Shown here piece by piece: positions 43,769 to 51,477 of a stretch of 64,000 nt of DNA. Each line of letters opens with the position of its first letter. The first letter of the stretch is position 1. The notes beneath the pieces were generated by a model. That model was not told the origin of the DNA. It saw only the letters and a program-made list of their open reading frames with translations, and ran no database searches. The position numbers were made by a program, and so were the translations under genes. The DNA is from SZAS-103 sp036496805 (lineage in GTDB: Bacteria > Pseudomonadota > Gammaproteobacteria > Xanthomonadales > Xanthomonadaceae), in the NCBI GenBank assembly GCA_036496805.1, contig DASXKN010000032.1, positions 1-64,000 on the forward strand. The letters run 5' to 3'.

Positions 43769-44878
43769 ATGCCTACTCTGTGTTTTACCGGGATGGACCG
43801 AGCCGAGGAAGCCAAGCTCAAGCTGCTTTTCTCGGAAGCCAACGAATGGCTCGGCGGCGACTGGAACCTGGTTTCCGAAGCGCAGGCCAAGGTCATCATC
43901 GTGGACATGGACTCGATCTATGGCCACATGACCTGGCTGAAGGCGCACAACAGCGGCAAGTACATCATCGCGATCTCGTCGCGGCCCGAGTCCGAGGCGG
44001 AGCATGTGCTGGTGCGCCCGGTGACGGCCGAAGCGCTGGTCGACGCGCTCAAGAAGGCCTCGGCCGGACACGTCACCAACAAGGCGGCGATCACCGGTTC
44101 GCATCCCGCAGTCGGCGCAACGGTCACCGGCTCCCATCGCGCGGTCGGCGCAGCGGCGCCACCTCCCGTGCCGAAGGCTTCCGAGCCAGCGCCCGCGCCC
44201 GTCCACCAGACACCACCGCCGGTCCGGGTCGAAGCACCCAGGCCACCACCGGCGCCAGAACCGGCACCACCACCGCCTCCGCGGCGCATGGCGCCCGCGC
44301 AGCGCGATCCGGTGATGTGGGACTACCTGCAACCGGGCGGACTGCAGGCGCCTTCGCGGCTCGAGGCCGACGGCGTGCCGGCTCTCGTCATCGACCCTCG
44401 CACCGACAGCTACATCGGTGGCCCCACGCTCAAGCCCTACATTCCGTACTGCGAGCTTGGCACGTTGCGCGCCGACCGCTGGCAGGCACTCAGCGGCGCC
44501 GACGTGAACAAGCACCTGACCGGCACCAACGTGCAGCAGCCGCTGTCGCGCCTGCGCTGGTTGTACGCCCTCATCCAGGGACATGGCGAGCTCGCGCCAG
44601 GCTACGACCCGGACAGCCGCTTCCGCCTGACCAAGTGGCCCAAGACCGAACGCGAATTCCCCAAGCACATGCGCATCGCCACCACGATGATGCAGGCGCC
44701 CGGGACTCCGGCCGAGATCGCCATCAAGAGCGACACCCCGCTGCCCGACGTCAACGACTTCATCAACGCCAGCCTCGAAACCGGCTATGCCGAAGTGATG
44801 AACGCGCCGCCGTCGGGTCCGTCCTCTCCGCCGAAAGGTGGCGGTGGCCTGCTTGGGCGCCTGCGCGGCACCCGCTGA
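43769..44878 (+). CDS. pseudo-receiver protein with proline-rich linker
   Basis: A 369-residue soluble protein. The first 100 residues resemble a response-regulator receiver: KVIIVDMDS holds an Asp at the phosphoacceptor position, and HVLVRPV stands where an active receiver has a Lys-Pro, with Arg in place of Lys. A tandem duplication follows (ITGSHPAVGA, then VTGSHRAVGA), then a linker of about 40 residues made mostly of Pro and Ala. The C-terminal 190 residues (from RDPVMWDYLQPGG) are a globular domain I cannot name. GGAG precedes the ATG. It may be a signalling adaptor, which is inference. Confidence 0.65.
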   Translation: MPTLCFTGMDRAEEAKLKLLFSEANEWLGGDWNLVSEAQAKVIIVDMDSIYGHMTWLKAHNSGKYIIAISSRPESEAEHVLVRPVTAEALVDALKKASAGHVTNKAAITGSHPAVGATVTGSHRAVGAAAPPPVPKASEPAPAPVHQTPPPVRVEAPRPPPAPEPAPPPPPRRMAPAQRDPVMWDYLQPGGLQAPSRLEADGVPALVIDPRTDSYIGGPTLKPYIPYCELGTLRADRWQALSGADVNKHLTGTNVQQPLSRLRWLYALIQGHGELAPGYDPDSRFRLTKWPKTEREFPKHMRIATTMMQAPGTPAEIAIKSDTPLPDVNDFINASLETGYAEVMNAPPSGPSSPPKGGGGLLGRLRGTR

Positions 44879-44901
44879 TCCAGGCACGCTGATCGGGAGA
44901 T

Positions 44902-44939
44902 CGGCGCCATCGACCGGGCTTTCTTGCCCCATGGCGCCG
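44902..44939. terminator. nested hairpin before dxs
   Basis: CGGCGCCAT and ATGGCGCCG form nine perfect pairs enclosing a second small stem GGGC/GCCC with a T-rich loop. It lies 23 bases after the pseudo-receiver gene and just before the dxs start region (GACAAT at about 44949), so it most likely ends the upstream transcript. Confidence 0.5.
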
Positions 44940-44961
44940 TCGGAGGCGACAATAGCCGGCC

Positions 44962-46872
44962 ATGATCGACGCCCAGCGCTATCCGCGGCTCGCCCGCATC
45001 GATGATCCGGCCGGCCTGCGGCAGTTCCCCGAAGGCGAGCTGCCGGCGATCGCCGCCGAGCTGCGCGCCTACCTGATCGAATCGGTCGCCGCCTCCGGCG
45101 GCCATTTCGGCGCGGGTCTGGGCGTGATCGAGCTGACCCTGGCCCTGCACTACCTCTACGACACGCCGACCGACCGCCTGGTCTGGGACGTCGGCCACCA
45201 GTGCTACCCGCACAAGATCCTCAGCGGCCGCCGCGACCGCATCGGCACGGTCAAGCAGAAGGACGGCCTGGCGCCGTTCCCGCGTCGCGACGAATCGGAC
45301 TACGACACCTTCGGCGTCGGCCACTCCTCGACCTCGATCTCGGCCGCGCTCGGCATGGCGATCGCGCTCGCACGCGCCGGCGATCCGCGCAAGGTCGTGG
45401 CGGTGATCGGCGACGGCGCCATGACCGCGGGCATGGCCTACGAGGCGCTCAACCACGCCGGCGGCATGAGTCCCGAGCCGAACCTGCTGGTGATCCTCAA
45501 CGACAACCGGATGTCGATCTCCGAGAACGTCGGGGGCCTGACCAAGATGCTCGGCCGGCTGATGAGCAGCCGCACGATGAACGCAGTACGCGAAGGCGGC
45601 AAGAAACTGCTCGGCGGCCGCAAGCGCCCGGCTGGCCGTTTCGTGCGGCGCTGGGAGGAACACTGGAAGGGCATGTTCGTGCCCTCGACCCTGTTCGAGG
45701 AGATGGGCTTCCATTATTCCGGCCCGATCGACGGCCACGACATCCCTTCCCTGCTCGGTGCCCTGAAGACGCTCAAGACCCTCAAGGGTCCGCAGCTGCT
45801 CCACGTCATCACCACCAAGGGCAAGGGCTTCGAGCTCGCCGAGGGCGACCAGATCGGCTACCACGCGGTCGGACCCTTCGATCCGTCCAAGGGCATGGCG
45901 AACAAGTCCGGCCCGAAGAAACCCACTTACACCGACATCTTCAGCGACTGGCTGTGCGACATGGCGGCCGCCGATCCGAAGCTGATGGGCATCACCCCGG
46001 CGATGCGCGAAGGCTCGGGCCTGGTGCGTTTCTCGAAGGAATATCCCGATCGCTACTTCGACGTCGCGATCGCCGAACAGCACGCGGTGACGCTGGCCGC
46101 AGGCATGGCCTGCGAGGGCGCCAAGCCCGTCGTCGCGATCTACTCGACCTTCCTGCAGCGCGCCTACGACCAGCTCATCCACGACGTCGCCCTGCAGAAC
46201 CTCGACGTGCTGTTCGCGATCGATCGCGGCGGCGTGGTCGGCCCCGACGGCGCCACCCATTCGGGCAGCTTCGACCTCAGCTACCTGCGCTGCATTCCCG
46301 ACATGGTGGTGATGGCGCCGGCCGACGAGAACGAATGCCGGAAGATGCTGACCACCGGTTTCCAGTACGCCGGTCCCGCGGCGGTGCGCTATCCGCGCGG
46401 CACCGGTCCGGGCGTCGCGATCGAAGCCGGGTTCGACACGATCCCCATCGGCCAGGCGCTGGTGCGACGGCGCGGTACCCGCATCGCCCTGCTCGCTTTC
46501 GGCGCGATGCTGCCGGTGGCGGAGGAAATCGGCCGCGAGTTCGACCTCACCGTCGTCAACATGCGCTTCGTCAAGCCGCTCGACCGCGCCCTGCTGCTGG
46601 AACTGGCGCGCGCGCACGCCGGCTTCGTGACCCTGGAAGACAACGCCGCGATGGGTGGCGCCGGCAGCGCGGTCGCCGAACTGCTCGCCGCCGAAGGCAT
46701 CAAGCAGCCGATCCAGCACCTGGGCCTGCCCGATGCATGGCTGGAACACGCCAGTCGCGAACAGGTTTTGGCCGAAGCCGGTCTCGATGCCGCGTCGGTA
46801 CGTACCGCGCTGGTCGGCCGCTGGCCCGTGCTGTCCGCACCGTCGGTCGGCCCGAAGATCGCGGCGGGCTGA
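44962..46872 (+). CDS. dxs: 1-deoxy-D-xylulose-5-phosphate synthase
   Basis: A thiamine-diphosphate enzyme that joins pyruvate and glyceraldehyde 3-phosphate in the first step of the methylerythritol phosphate pathway to isoprenoids; it also feeds thiamine and pyridoxal synthesis. The 636-residue chain shows GGHFGAGLGVIELT, the TDP-binding VIGDGAMTAGMAYEALNHAG, ILNDNRMSISENVG, DVAIAEQHAVTLAAGMA and the C-terminal domain from about residue 500. Length and motifs match the family. A small conserved gene follows after 55 bases. Confidence 0.95.
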   Translation: MIDAQRYPRLARIDDPAGLRQFPEGELPAIAAELRAYLIESVAASGGHFGAGLGVIELTLALHYLYDTPTDRLVWDVGHQCYPHKILSGRRDRIGTVKQKDGLAPFPRRDESDYDTFGVGHSSTSISAALGMAIALARAGDPRKVVAVIGDGAMTAGMAYEALNHAGGMSPEPNLLVILNDNRMSISENVGGLTKMLGRLMSSRTMNAVREGGKKLLGGRKRPAGRFVRRWEEHWKGMFVPSTLFEEMGFHYSGPIDGHDIPSLLGALKTLKTLKGPQLLHVITTKGKGFELAEGDQIGYHAVGPFDPSKGMANKSGPKKPTYTDIFSDWLCDMAAADPKLMGITPAMREGSGLVRFSKEYPDRYFDVAIAEQHAVTLAAGMACEGAKPVVAIYSTFLQRAYDQLIHDVALQNLDVLFAIDRGGVVGPDGATHSGSFDLSYLRCIPDMVVMAPADENECRKMLTTGFQYAGPAAVRYPRGTGPGVAIEAGFDTIPIGQALVRRRGTRIALLAFGAMLPVAEEIGREFDLTVVNMRFVKPLDRALLLELARAHAGFVTLEDNAAMGGAGSAVAELLAAEGIKQPIQHLGLPDAWLEHASREQVLAEAGLDAASVRTALVGRWPVLSAPSVGPKIAAG

Positions 46873-46927
46873 ACTTCCCCCGCGATTGTGTGCAGAATCC
46901 CGGCAGGCCGCACTCACGGGACGCGCG

Positions 46928-47170
46928 ATGATTGCCCTCTACGACAAGCAGACCGACCATCGCATCGGCGATATCTCCGAAGGCGAACTGCAGTTCCTGA
47001 TCGACGAGCTGGAAGAAGAGAGCCGCCACGACCAGGACTACTACGTCGACGCGGCGACCATCGATTTCTTCGTCAGCCGCAAGGCGACGCCGCACCTGGT
47101 CGGGTTGCTGCGCGATGCCCTCGGCACCCAGGACGGCATCGACATCCGCTGGGACGACGATTCAGCGTGA
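46928..47170 (+). CDS. small conserved protein downstream of dxs
   Basis: An 80-residue protein, MIALYDKQTDHRIGDISEGE at the start, then an acidic helix (QFLIDELEEESRHDQDYYVD) and a C-terminal GIDIRWDDD. I have seen this type as a short conserved gene in related bacteria, sometimes carrying misleading names, with no known function. There is no signal peptide or membrane segment. Its last bases overlap the end of the convergent prmC by nine. Confidence 0.7.
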   Translation: MIALYDKQTDHRIGDISEGELQFLIDELEEESRHDQDYYVDAATIDFFVSRKATPHLVGLLRDALGTQDGIDIRWDDDSA

Positions 47171-48034
47171 CGAAGCGCCCGTCGCGGGCCAGCGACCGCA
47201 GGTGACGCGATCCCTTTGTTCGAGATCGCGATGCGTCGTGATCGCGTCGAACCGGGCCTGAGCAAGCAAGTCGCGAACCGCGGCGCCCTGGTCCCATCCG
47301 TGTTCCAGCAGCAGCCATCCGCCCGCGTGCAGATGCGCCGGTGCGGCGCGCGCGATCGCGCGGATCGCATCGAGGCCATCGCGGCCCGAGGCCAGGGCGA
47401 TGACCGGTTCGAAACGCAGGTCGCCCTCGCGCAGGTGCGGATCGCCCTCGGCGATGTAAGGCGGGTTGCTGACGATCGCGTCGAAGCGCTGCCCCTCCTG
47501 CAAGGGAGCCAGCCAGTCGCCCTGCACGCAGTGCACGCGCGACGACAGGCCGAGCGCCTGCGCATTCGCGCGCGCGACCTGGAGCGCGGACGCGCTGCGA
47601 TCCACCGCGACGACGTCGGCCAGCGGCCGCTCCTTCGCGATCGCCAGCGCGATCGCGCCGCTGCCGGTGCCGAGGTCGGCCACGCGCACGTGCCTGTCCG
47701 CAGGCAACGTCGCGAGCGCGAGCTCGACCAGCAGCTCGGTCTCGGGCCGGGGGATCAGGACGTCGGACGTCACCCGCAGGTCGAGCGACCAGAAGCCGCG
47801 ACGGCCGACGATCTGCGCAACCGGTTCGCCGCGTTCGCGCCGCGTCAACAGCTCAGTGAAGGACGAGGCCGCAGCCGCATCGACCGCATCATCCGCGTGC
47901 GCGATAAGCCATGCACGCGAACGCCCGAGCGCGTGGCACAGCAGCAGTTCGGCCTCGCCGCGCGCGTCGCTCCCAAGCCGCGAAGTCGCGTCCGCGAGCA
48001 AGGCTGCTGCCGTTTCCGTCATCCCTTCGCGCAT
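47162..48034 (-). CDS. prmC: peptide chain release factor N5-glutamine methyltransferase
   Basis: PrmC methylates the Gln of the GGQ motif in release factors RF1 and RF2, using S-adenosylmethionine. The 290-residue chain has the N-terminal helical domain (about 1-75), the SAM motif VADLGTGSGAIALAIA and the catalytic VSNPPYIAEGD. A second start, ATG at 48022, would shorten the protein by four residues. prfA is not adjacent. The gene converges with the small post-dxs gene and diverges from the hydrolase gene with a gap of about 60 bases. Confidence 0.92.
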   Translation of the reverse strand: MREGMTETAAALLADATSRLGSDARGEAELLLCHALGRSRAWLIAHADDAVDAAAASSFTELLTRRERGEPVAQIVGRRGFWSLDLRVTSDVLIPRPETELLVELALATLPADRHVRVADLGTGSGAIALAIAKERPLADVVAVDRSASALQVARANAQALGLSSRVHCVQGDWLAPLQEGQRFDAIVSNPPYIAEGDPHLREGDLRFEPVIALASGRDGLDAIRAIARAAPAHLHAGGWLLLEHGWDQGAAVRDLLAQARFDAITTHRDLEQRDRVTCGRWPATGASSR

Positions 48035-48097
48035 GCACCGCTCCGTGCCGTTCGCCCGTGACGCCGCGATCACACGGCGCCGCCGATCATAGCCCGC

Positions 48098-48991
48098 ATG
48101 CGCCATCCTTCCCTGTTCAAACCCGTGCGCCGGGCCGTCTTCGTTCCTGCGATTCTGGCTTCGCTGCTGGCGACGGGCTGTGCGCGGATCGGGTTCGCGA
48201 TTGCCAATACGGGGGTCGATGCGAGCGCGATCAGCAGCGTTCCGTTCGATCCCGTGCACGGCCTGTCGCTGGACGTGCACCGTCCCGTGGGTGGCGTCGG
48301 CAAGGCGCCGGTCGTGGTGTTCTTCCATGGCGGCAGCTGGCGTAACGGCACGCGCCAGGACTATCGCTTCGCAGGCCGCTCGCTGGCGAGCGCCGGCATC
48401 CTCGCGATTGTCCCGGATTACCGCAAGGCGCCCCACGTCGTGTTCCCGGCCTTCGTCGAGGACGGCGCGCGGGCGGTGGCATGGGCACGAGCGCATGCGG
48501 CGGAATACGGCGGAGACCCATCGCGGATCTACCTGATGGGGCATTCCTCGGGCGCGCACATCGCGGCGATGCTGGGTGCCGACGCGCGCTACCTGGATAC
48601 GGTCGGCGTGCGTCCGCGCGAACTCGCGGGCGTGATCGGCCTGTCCGGGCCCTACGATTTCCTGCCGATCGTCGACCCCGACGTCGCGCAAGCCCTCGGC
48701 CCCGAGTCCGCGTGGCCGGCCTCGCAGCCGGTGAACTTCGTGGACGGCGACGAGCCACGCTTCCTGTTGCTGCAAGGCACCGCGGACGACCTGGTGCGGC
48801 CGCGCAACGCGCCGAGCCTGGCGCGGAAATTGCGCGACAAGGGCGAACCCGTCGAACTGCACATGCTCGACGGCATGGGTCACGCCGGCACCCTGGTCGG
48901 CCTGGTGCGCGATCGCTCGCCGGTGCGGCGCGCGGTGCTCGGCTACATCACCGCGCCGCCGGTCATCGCAGCATCTGCACCGCTTCGATGA
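48098..48991 (+). CDS. lipoprotein alpha/beta hydrolase (esterase-like)
   Basis: A 297-residue precursor with a lipobox LLATGC (about residues 23-28), so it is probably membrane-anchored in the periplasm. The mature part is an alpha/beta hydrolase of the HSL/kynurenine-formamidase-like kind: VVVFFHGGSWRNG (oxyanion hole), nucleophile Ser in LMGHSSGAHIAAML, acid in LLQGTADDLVRP and His in MGHAGTLVG. The substrate is unknown. Its last 29 bases overlap the end of the convergent PycTM gene. Confidence 0.85.
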   Translation: MRHPSLFKPVRRAVFVPAILASLLATGCARIGFAIANTGVDASAISSVPFDPVHGLSLDVHRPVGGVGKAPVVVFFHGGSWRNGTRQDYRFAGRSLASAGILAIVPDYRKAPHVVFPAFVEDGARAVAWARAHAAEYGGDPSRIYLMGHSSGAHIAAMLGADARYLDTVGVRPRELAGVIGLSGPYDFLPIVDPDVAQALGPESAWPASQPVNFVDGDEPRFLLLQGTADDLVRPRNAPSLARKLRDKGEPVELHMLDGMGHAGTLVGLVRDRSPVRRAVLGYITAPPVIAASAPLR

Positions 48992-49586
48992 CCACCGAGG
49001 AGACGAAGCCGGCGAGGAAGCAGATGTAGCTCAGCCTCAGGTAGCGGTACTTGTGATTCGCGAGGTAGCTGCCGAGCGAATAGATGTCGGCCGCCATCGT
49101 GCGGTACACCGAGCCGACCCGCATCCGATCGGCAACCTCGCGCAGGAAACGTTGCTGGTCCAGTTCGGCGAAGTGGCCGAAGAACAGCAAGTTGAACTGC
49201 GGCGGCAGCGGATCGCCGGGCCGCAGGCGCAGCGGGCGGTACTTAGGCAGCACTGCAAGGATCGCCAACAACAAGGCTGCGAGGGTGAAGCCGACGAGCG
49301 TCAGAACACTCGCACGAAGGGCTGGATCGCCCATCCGTCCAAGACTGATGGTCAGCACGATCGACGAGACGGTGATGATGATGCTGGCCTTGGTGTCGGC
49401 CATCGAAGACAGCACGACGTGATGCTGCTGGGTCGTGCGCAGGATCTGGTCGCCGGTGTTGCGCTCGGGCACCGCGTCGAACAGTGCGCGTATCTCGACA
49501 GTATCGGCCGGAGTGAAGCGCGCGGGCGAATCGAGGCTCTCGTCGCCGACGCTGGGGGCTTCGTGCTGGCTGTCCGGTCCGGCCAT
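48963..49586 (-). CDS. orphan PycTM (Pycsar effector-like) membrane protein
   Basis: A 207-residue protein resembling the PycTM/DUF5706 family. The hallmark helix ends ...SSMADTKASIIITVSSIVL, followed by a second membrane helix (about 95-115), a cytoplasmic part (FNLLFFGHFAELDQQRFLRE; SLGSYLANHKYRYLRLSYIC) and a last membrane helix (about 185-203). In Pycsar defence such proteins disrupt the inner membrane when a cyclic pyrimidine nucleotide is made. No nucleotide cyclase gene is near, so this copy is either an orphan effector or has another role. The family call is from pattern memory. Confidence 0.65.
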   Translation of the reverse strand: MAGPDSQHEAPSVGDESLDSPARFTPADTVEIRALFDAVPERNTGDQILRTTQQHHVVLSSMADTKASIIITVSSIVLTISLGRMGDPALRASVLTLVGFTLAALLLAILAVLPKYRPLRLRPGDPLPPQFNLLFFGHFAELDQQRFLREVADRMRVGSVYRTMAADIYSLGSYLANHKYRYLRLSYICFLAGFVSSVVIEAVQMLR

Positions 49587-49658
49587 CGCATTCCTCGTGC
49601 GACCGACACCTTAGCGCAAACCCGCGTCGGTGTGCGATTCCGGCGTGTCGCGACGGGA

Positions 49659-50198
49659 TCAGGGCGAAGCCGCGGCCTGCTCCAGGGTCACCGCCACCGC
49701 GTGGATCACCGCCGCGATGCGCGCGACGCTCTGCACGCCCTGCGCGCTGACGCCATGCTGGCACAGGGTCTTCTCGTGCGCGTCGAGGCAGGCGCCGCAG
49801 CCGTTGACCGCGGACACCGCGAGCGAGGCCGCCTCGAAGGCGACCTTCTCGATGCCGGGGTTGGCCATCACGTTCATGCGCAGGCTGGCGCGCAGGGTCT
49901 CGTATTCCTTGTTGGCGACCAGATGGGTGAAGCGGTAGTAGACGTTGGTCATGCCCATCATGGCGGCGGCGGCGCGCACGCCGTCGCGTTCGGTCGCGTC
50001 GAGCTGGTCGCCCGCGAACGTCTCGATCGCGCCGGTGAGCGGCGCATGCCGCGCGGCGATTGCCGAAGCCAGGGCGACGGCGCGGATCTGCTTCGCATTG
50101 AGTCCGGGCGCCCCGCCTTCGCTGAGCACCGAGTCGAGGTTCAGGCGCAGGTCCTTGGCATACGGCGGCAAGGCGGATTTGATGTCGTCGAGGGTCAT
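49659..50198 (-). CDS. ahpD: alkyl hydroperoxide reductase AhpD
   Basis: A 179-residue AhpD-like carboxymuconolactone-decarboxylase-fold protein. The redox-active CxxC with its proton-relay His is present as NGCGACLDAHEKTL, and the chain opens MTLDDIKSALPPYAKDLRLN as in AhpD. In mycobacteria AhpD passes electrons to AhpC in place of AhpF. It is the last gene of the minus-strand set ahpC, VOC, ahpD. Confidence 0.88.
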   Translation of the reverse strand: MTLDDIKSALPPYAKDLRLNLDSVLSEGGAPGLNAKQIRAVALASAIAARHAPLTGAIETFAGDQLDATERDGVRAAAAMMGMTNVYYRFTHLVANKEYETLRASLRMNVMANPGIEKVAFEAASLAVSAVNGCGACLDAHEKTLCQHGVSAQGVQSVARIAAVIHAVAVTLEQAAASP

Positions 50199-50223
50199 GC
50201 GAATGCTCTTGAGGAAAGGATGC

Positions 50224-50240
50224 CCGCCCGATGCGGGCGG
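50224..50240. repeat. hairpin between the VOC gene and ahpD
   Basis: CCGCCCG-ATG-CGGGCGG, seven perfect pairs, lies in the 57-base gap between the VOC gene and ahpD on the minus strand. It could stabilise or attenuate the transcript. Confidence 0.45.
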
Positions 50241-50255
50241 ATGTGGAGTCCGACT

Positions 50256-50666
50256 TCAGCGCGCTCGCGCCGGCCCCTTGAGTTCGATCGTATTGCCTTC
50301 CGGATCGTCGAGATAGAACGAGAGGCCGTCGCCCTCGGCGCCGTAGTTGTCGTGCGGTCCATCGAGCGCGACGCCGTGGAGGTGGAAATGCGCGCGCAAG
50401 GCTGCCTCGTCGAAACCGTCGATGCGCAGGCACAGATGGTCCACGTTGCGGCGATCCGGCCCGGGCGCTCCACCGCCGCGCCGGCCGAGCTCGCCGTGGA
50501 CGTCGATCAGGTCGATCAACGCGGCGCCCGCGCGCAGGTGCACGAGCCCCAGCCGGTCGACGCGCTTGTCGACGCTGCAGCCCAGCACGTCGCGGTAGAA
50601 ACCGACCATCGCTTCGAGGTCGCGCGCGCGGATGACGACGTGATCGATGCCGAGCAGGGTGAACAT
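50256..50666 (-). CDS. VOC-family protein in the ahpC-ahpD cluster
   Basis: A 136-residue glyoxalase/dioxygenase-superfamily protein with two modules: IDHVVIRARDLEAMVGFYRD and NVDHLCLRIDGFDEAALRAH, the second ending in the metal-ligand strand YLDDPEGNTIELKG. The substrate is unknown. Its place between ahpC and ahpD, on the same strand, suggests a part in detoxification of reactive by-products; that is inference from context only. Confidence 0.82.
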   Translation of the reverse strand: MFTLLGIDHVVIRARDLEAMVGFYRDVLGCSVDKRVDRLGLVHLRAGAALIDLIDVHGELGRRGGGAPGPDRRNVDHLCLRIDGFDEAALRAHFHLHGVALDGPHDNYGAEGDGLSFYLDDPEGNTIELKGPARAR

Positions 50667-50684
50667 GGCGCGCTCCCGGAAGTC

Positions 50685-50710
50685 GCCGCCCGCGCGCGAA
50701 CGCGGGCGGC
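50685..50710. terminator. hairpin after ahpC
   Basis: GCCGCCCGCG and CGCGGGCGGC form ten perfect pairs with a six-base loop, nine bases beyond the ahpC stop on the minus strand. It may end or attenuate the ahpC transcript before the VOC and ahpD genes. Confidence 0.55.
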
Positions 50711-50719
50711 AGCGATGCC

Positions 50720-51259
50720 TCAGGCGGCCTTGAGGGTTTCCTCGCCCTGCTTCCAGTTGCACGGGCAGAGCTCGTCGGTCTGGAGCGCGTCGAGCACGCG
50801 CAACACTTCCTCGGGGCTGCGTCCGACCGACAGGTCGGTCACGTAGACGAAGCGGATGATGCCGTCCGGATCGACGATGAAGGTGGCGCGCTGGGCCACG
50901 CCTTCGTCCTTGTCGAGGATGCCGAGCGCGCCGCAGAACTCGCGCTTGATGTCGGCCAGCATCGGGAACGGCAGGTCCTTGAGGTCGTTGTGGTGGGTGC
51001 GCCAGGCGTGGTGCACGAACTCGCTGTCGGTGCTGCCGGTGAGCAGTTGCGCATCGCGGTCGAGGAAGGCCTGGTTCTTCGCGGCGAAACCGGCGATTTC
51101 GGTCGGGCAGACGAAGGTGAAATCCTTCGGGTAGAAGAACAGCACCAGCCACTTGCCCTTGTAGGTGTCGTTGTCGATCTCGGCGAAGGCCTTGTTGAGG
51201 TTGGTCGAGACGGTCGCCTTGAGCTTGAAGCCGGGAAGTTTGTCGCCGATGGTCAGCAT
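50720..51259 (-). CDS. ahpC: peroxiredoxin AhpC
   Basis: A two-cysteine peroxiredoxin that reduces hydrogen peroxide, organic peroxides and possibly peroxynitrite. The 179-residue chain has the peroxidatic Cys in FFYPKDFTFVCPTE and the C-terminal resolving region ELCPCNWKQGEETL; a third Cys (KREFCGAL) lies between. It is divergent from oxyR across a 218-base control region containing palindromes. No ahpF is present; ahpD is downstream, so electrons probably arrive through AhpD. Confidence 0.93.
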   Translation of the reverse strand: MLTIGDKLPGFKLKATVSTNLNKAFAEIDNDTYKGKWLVLFFYPKDFTFVCPTEIAGFAAKNQAFLDRDAQLLTGSTDSEFVHHAWRTHHNDLKDLPFPMLADIKREFCGALGILDKDEGVAQRATFIVDPDGIIRFVYVTDLSVGRSPEEVLRVLDALQTDELCPCNWKQGEETLKAA

Positions 51260-51397
51260 GACGTGTTGCTCCTTCAGTGATGGGGAATGGACTGGTAACG
51301 CAGGTCGGGCCGGGAATCGCGACGTACGTGCAAGACAACAAGTGCGTAGCGGATCCGCCAGTTCGACGCCGTACCAGCATTCTGGGAGCGCACCATT

Positions 51398-51440
51398 GAT
51401 AATTCCAATGAATTATCCATATCCTTCCAATAGAAAGGAT
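51398..51440. promoter_or_regulatory. tandem palindromes in the ahpC-oxyR control region (probable OxyR site)
   Basis: GATAATTC-CAAT-GAATTATC (51398-51417) is a perfect inverted repeat, directly followed after three bases by ATCCTTCCAATAGAAAGGAT (51421-51440), an imperfect one. Together they give four AT-rich half-sites, one per helical turn or so, as expected for an OxyR tetramer. They lie 38-80 bases before the oxyR start. The local AT richness contrasts with the rest of the window. Confidence 0.6.
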
Positions 51441-51477
51441 CAATGACGAGTCCGCCACCACGACCCGGAGCGGGAAC

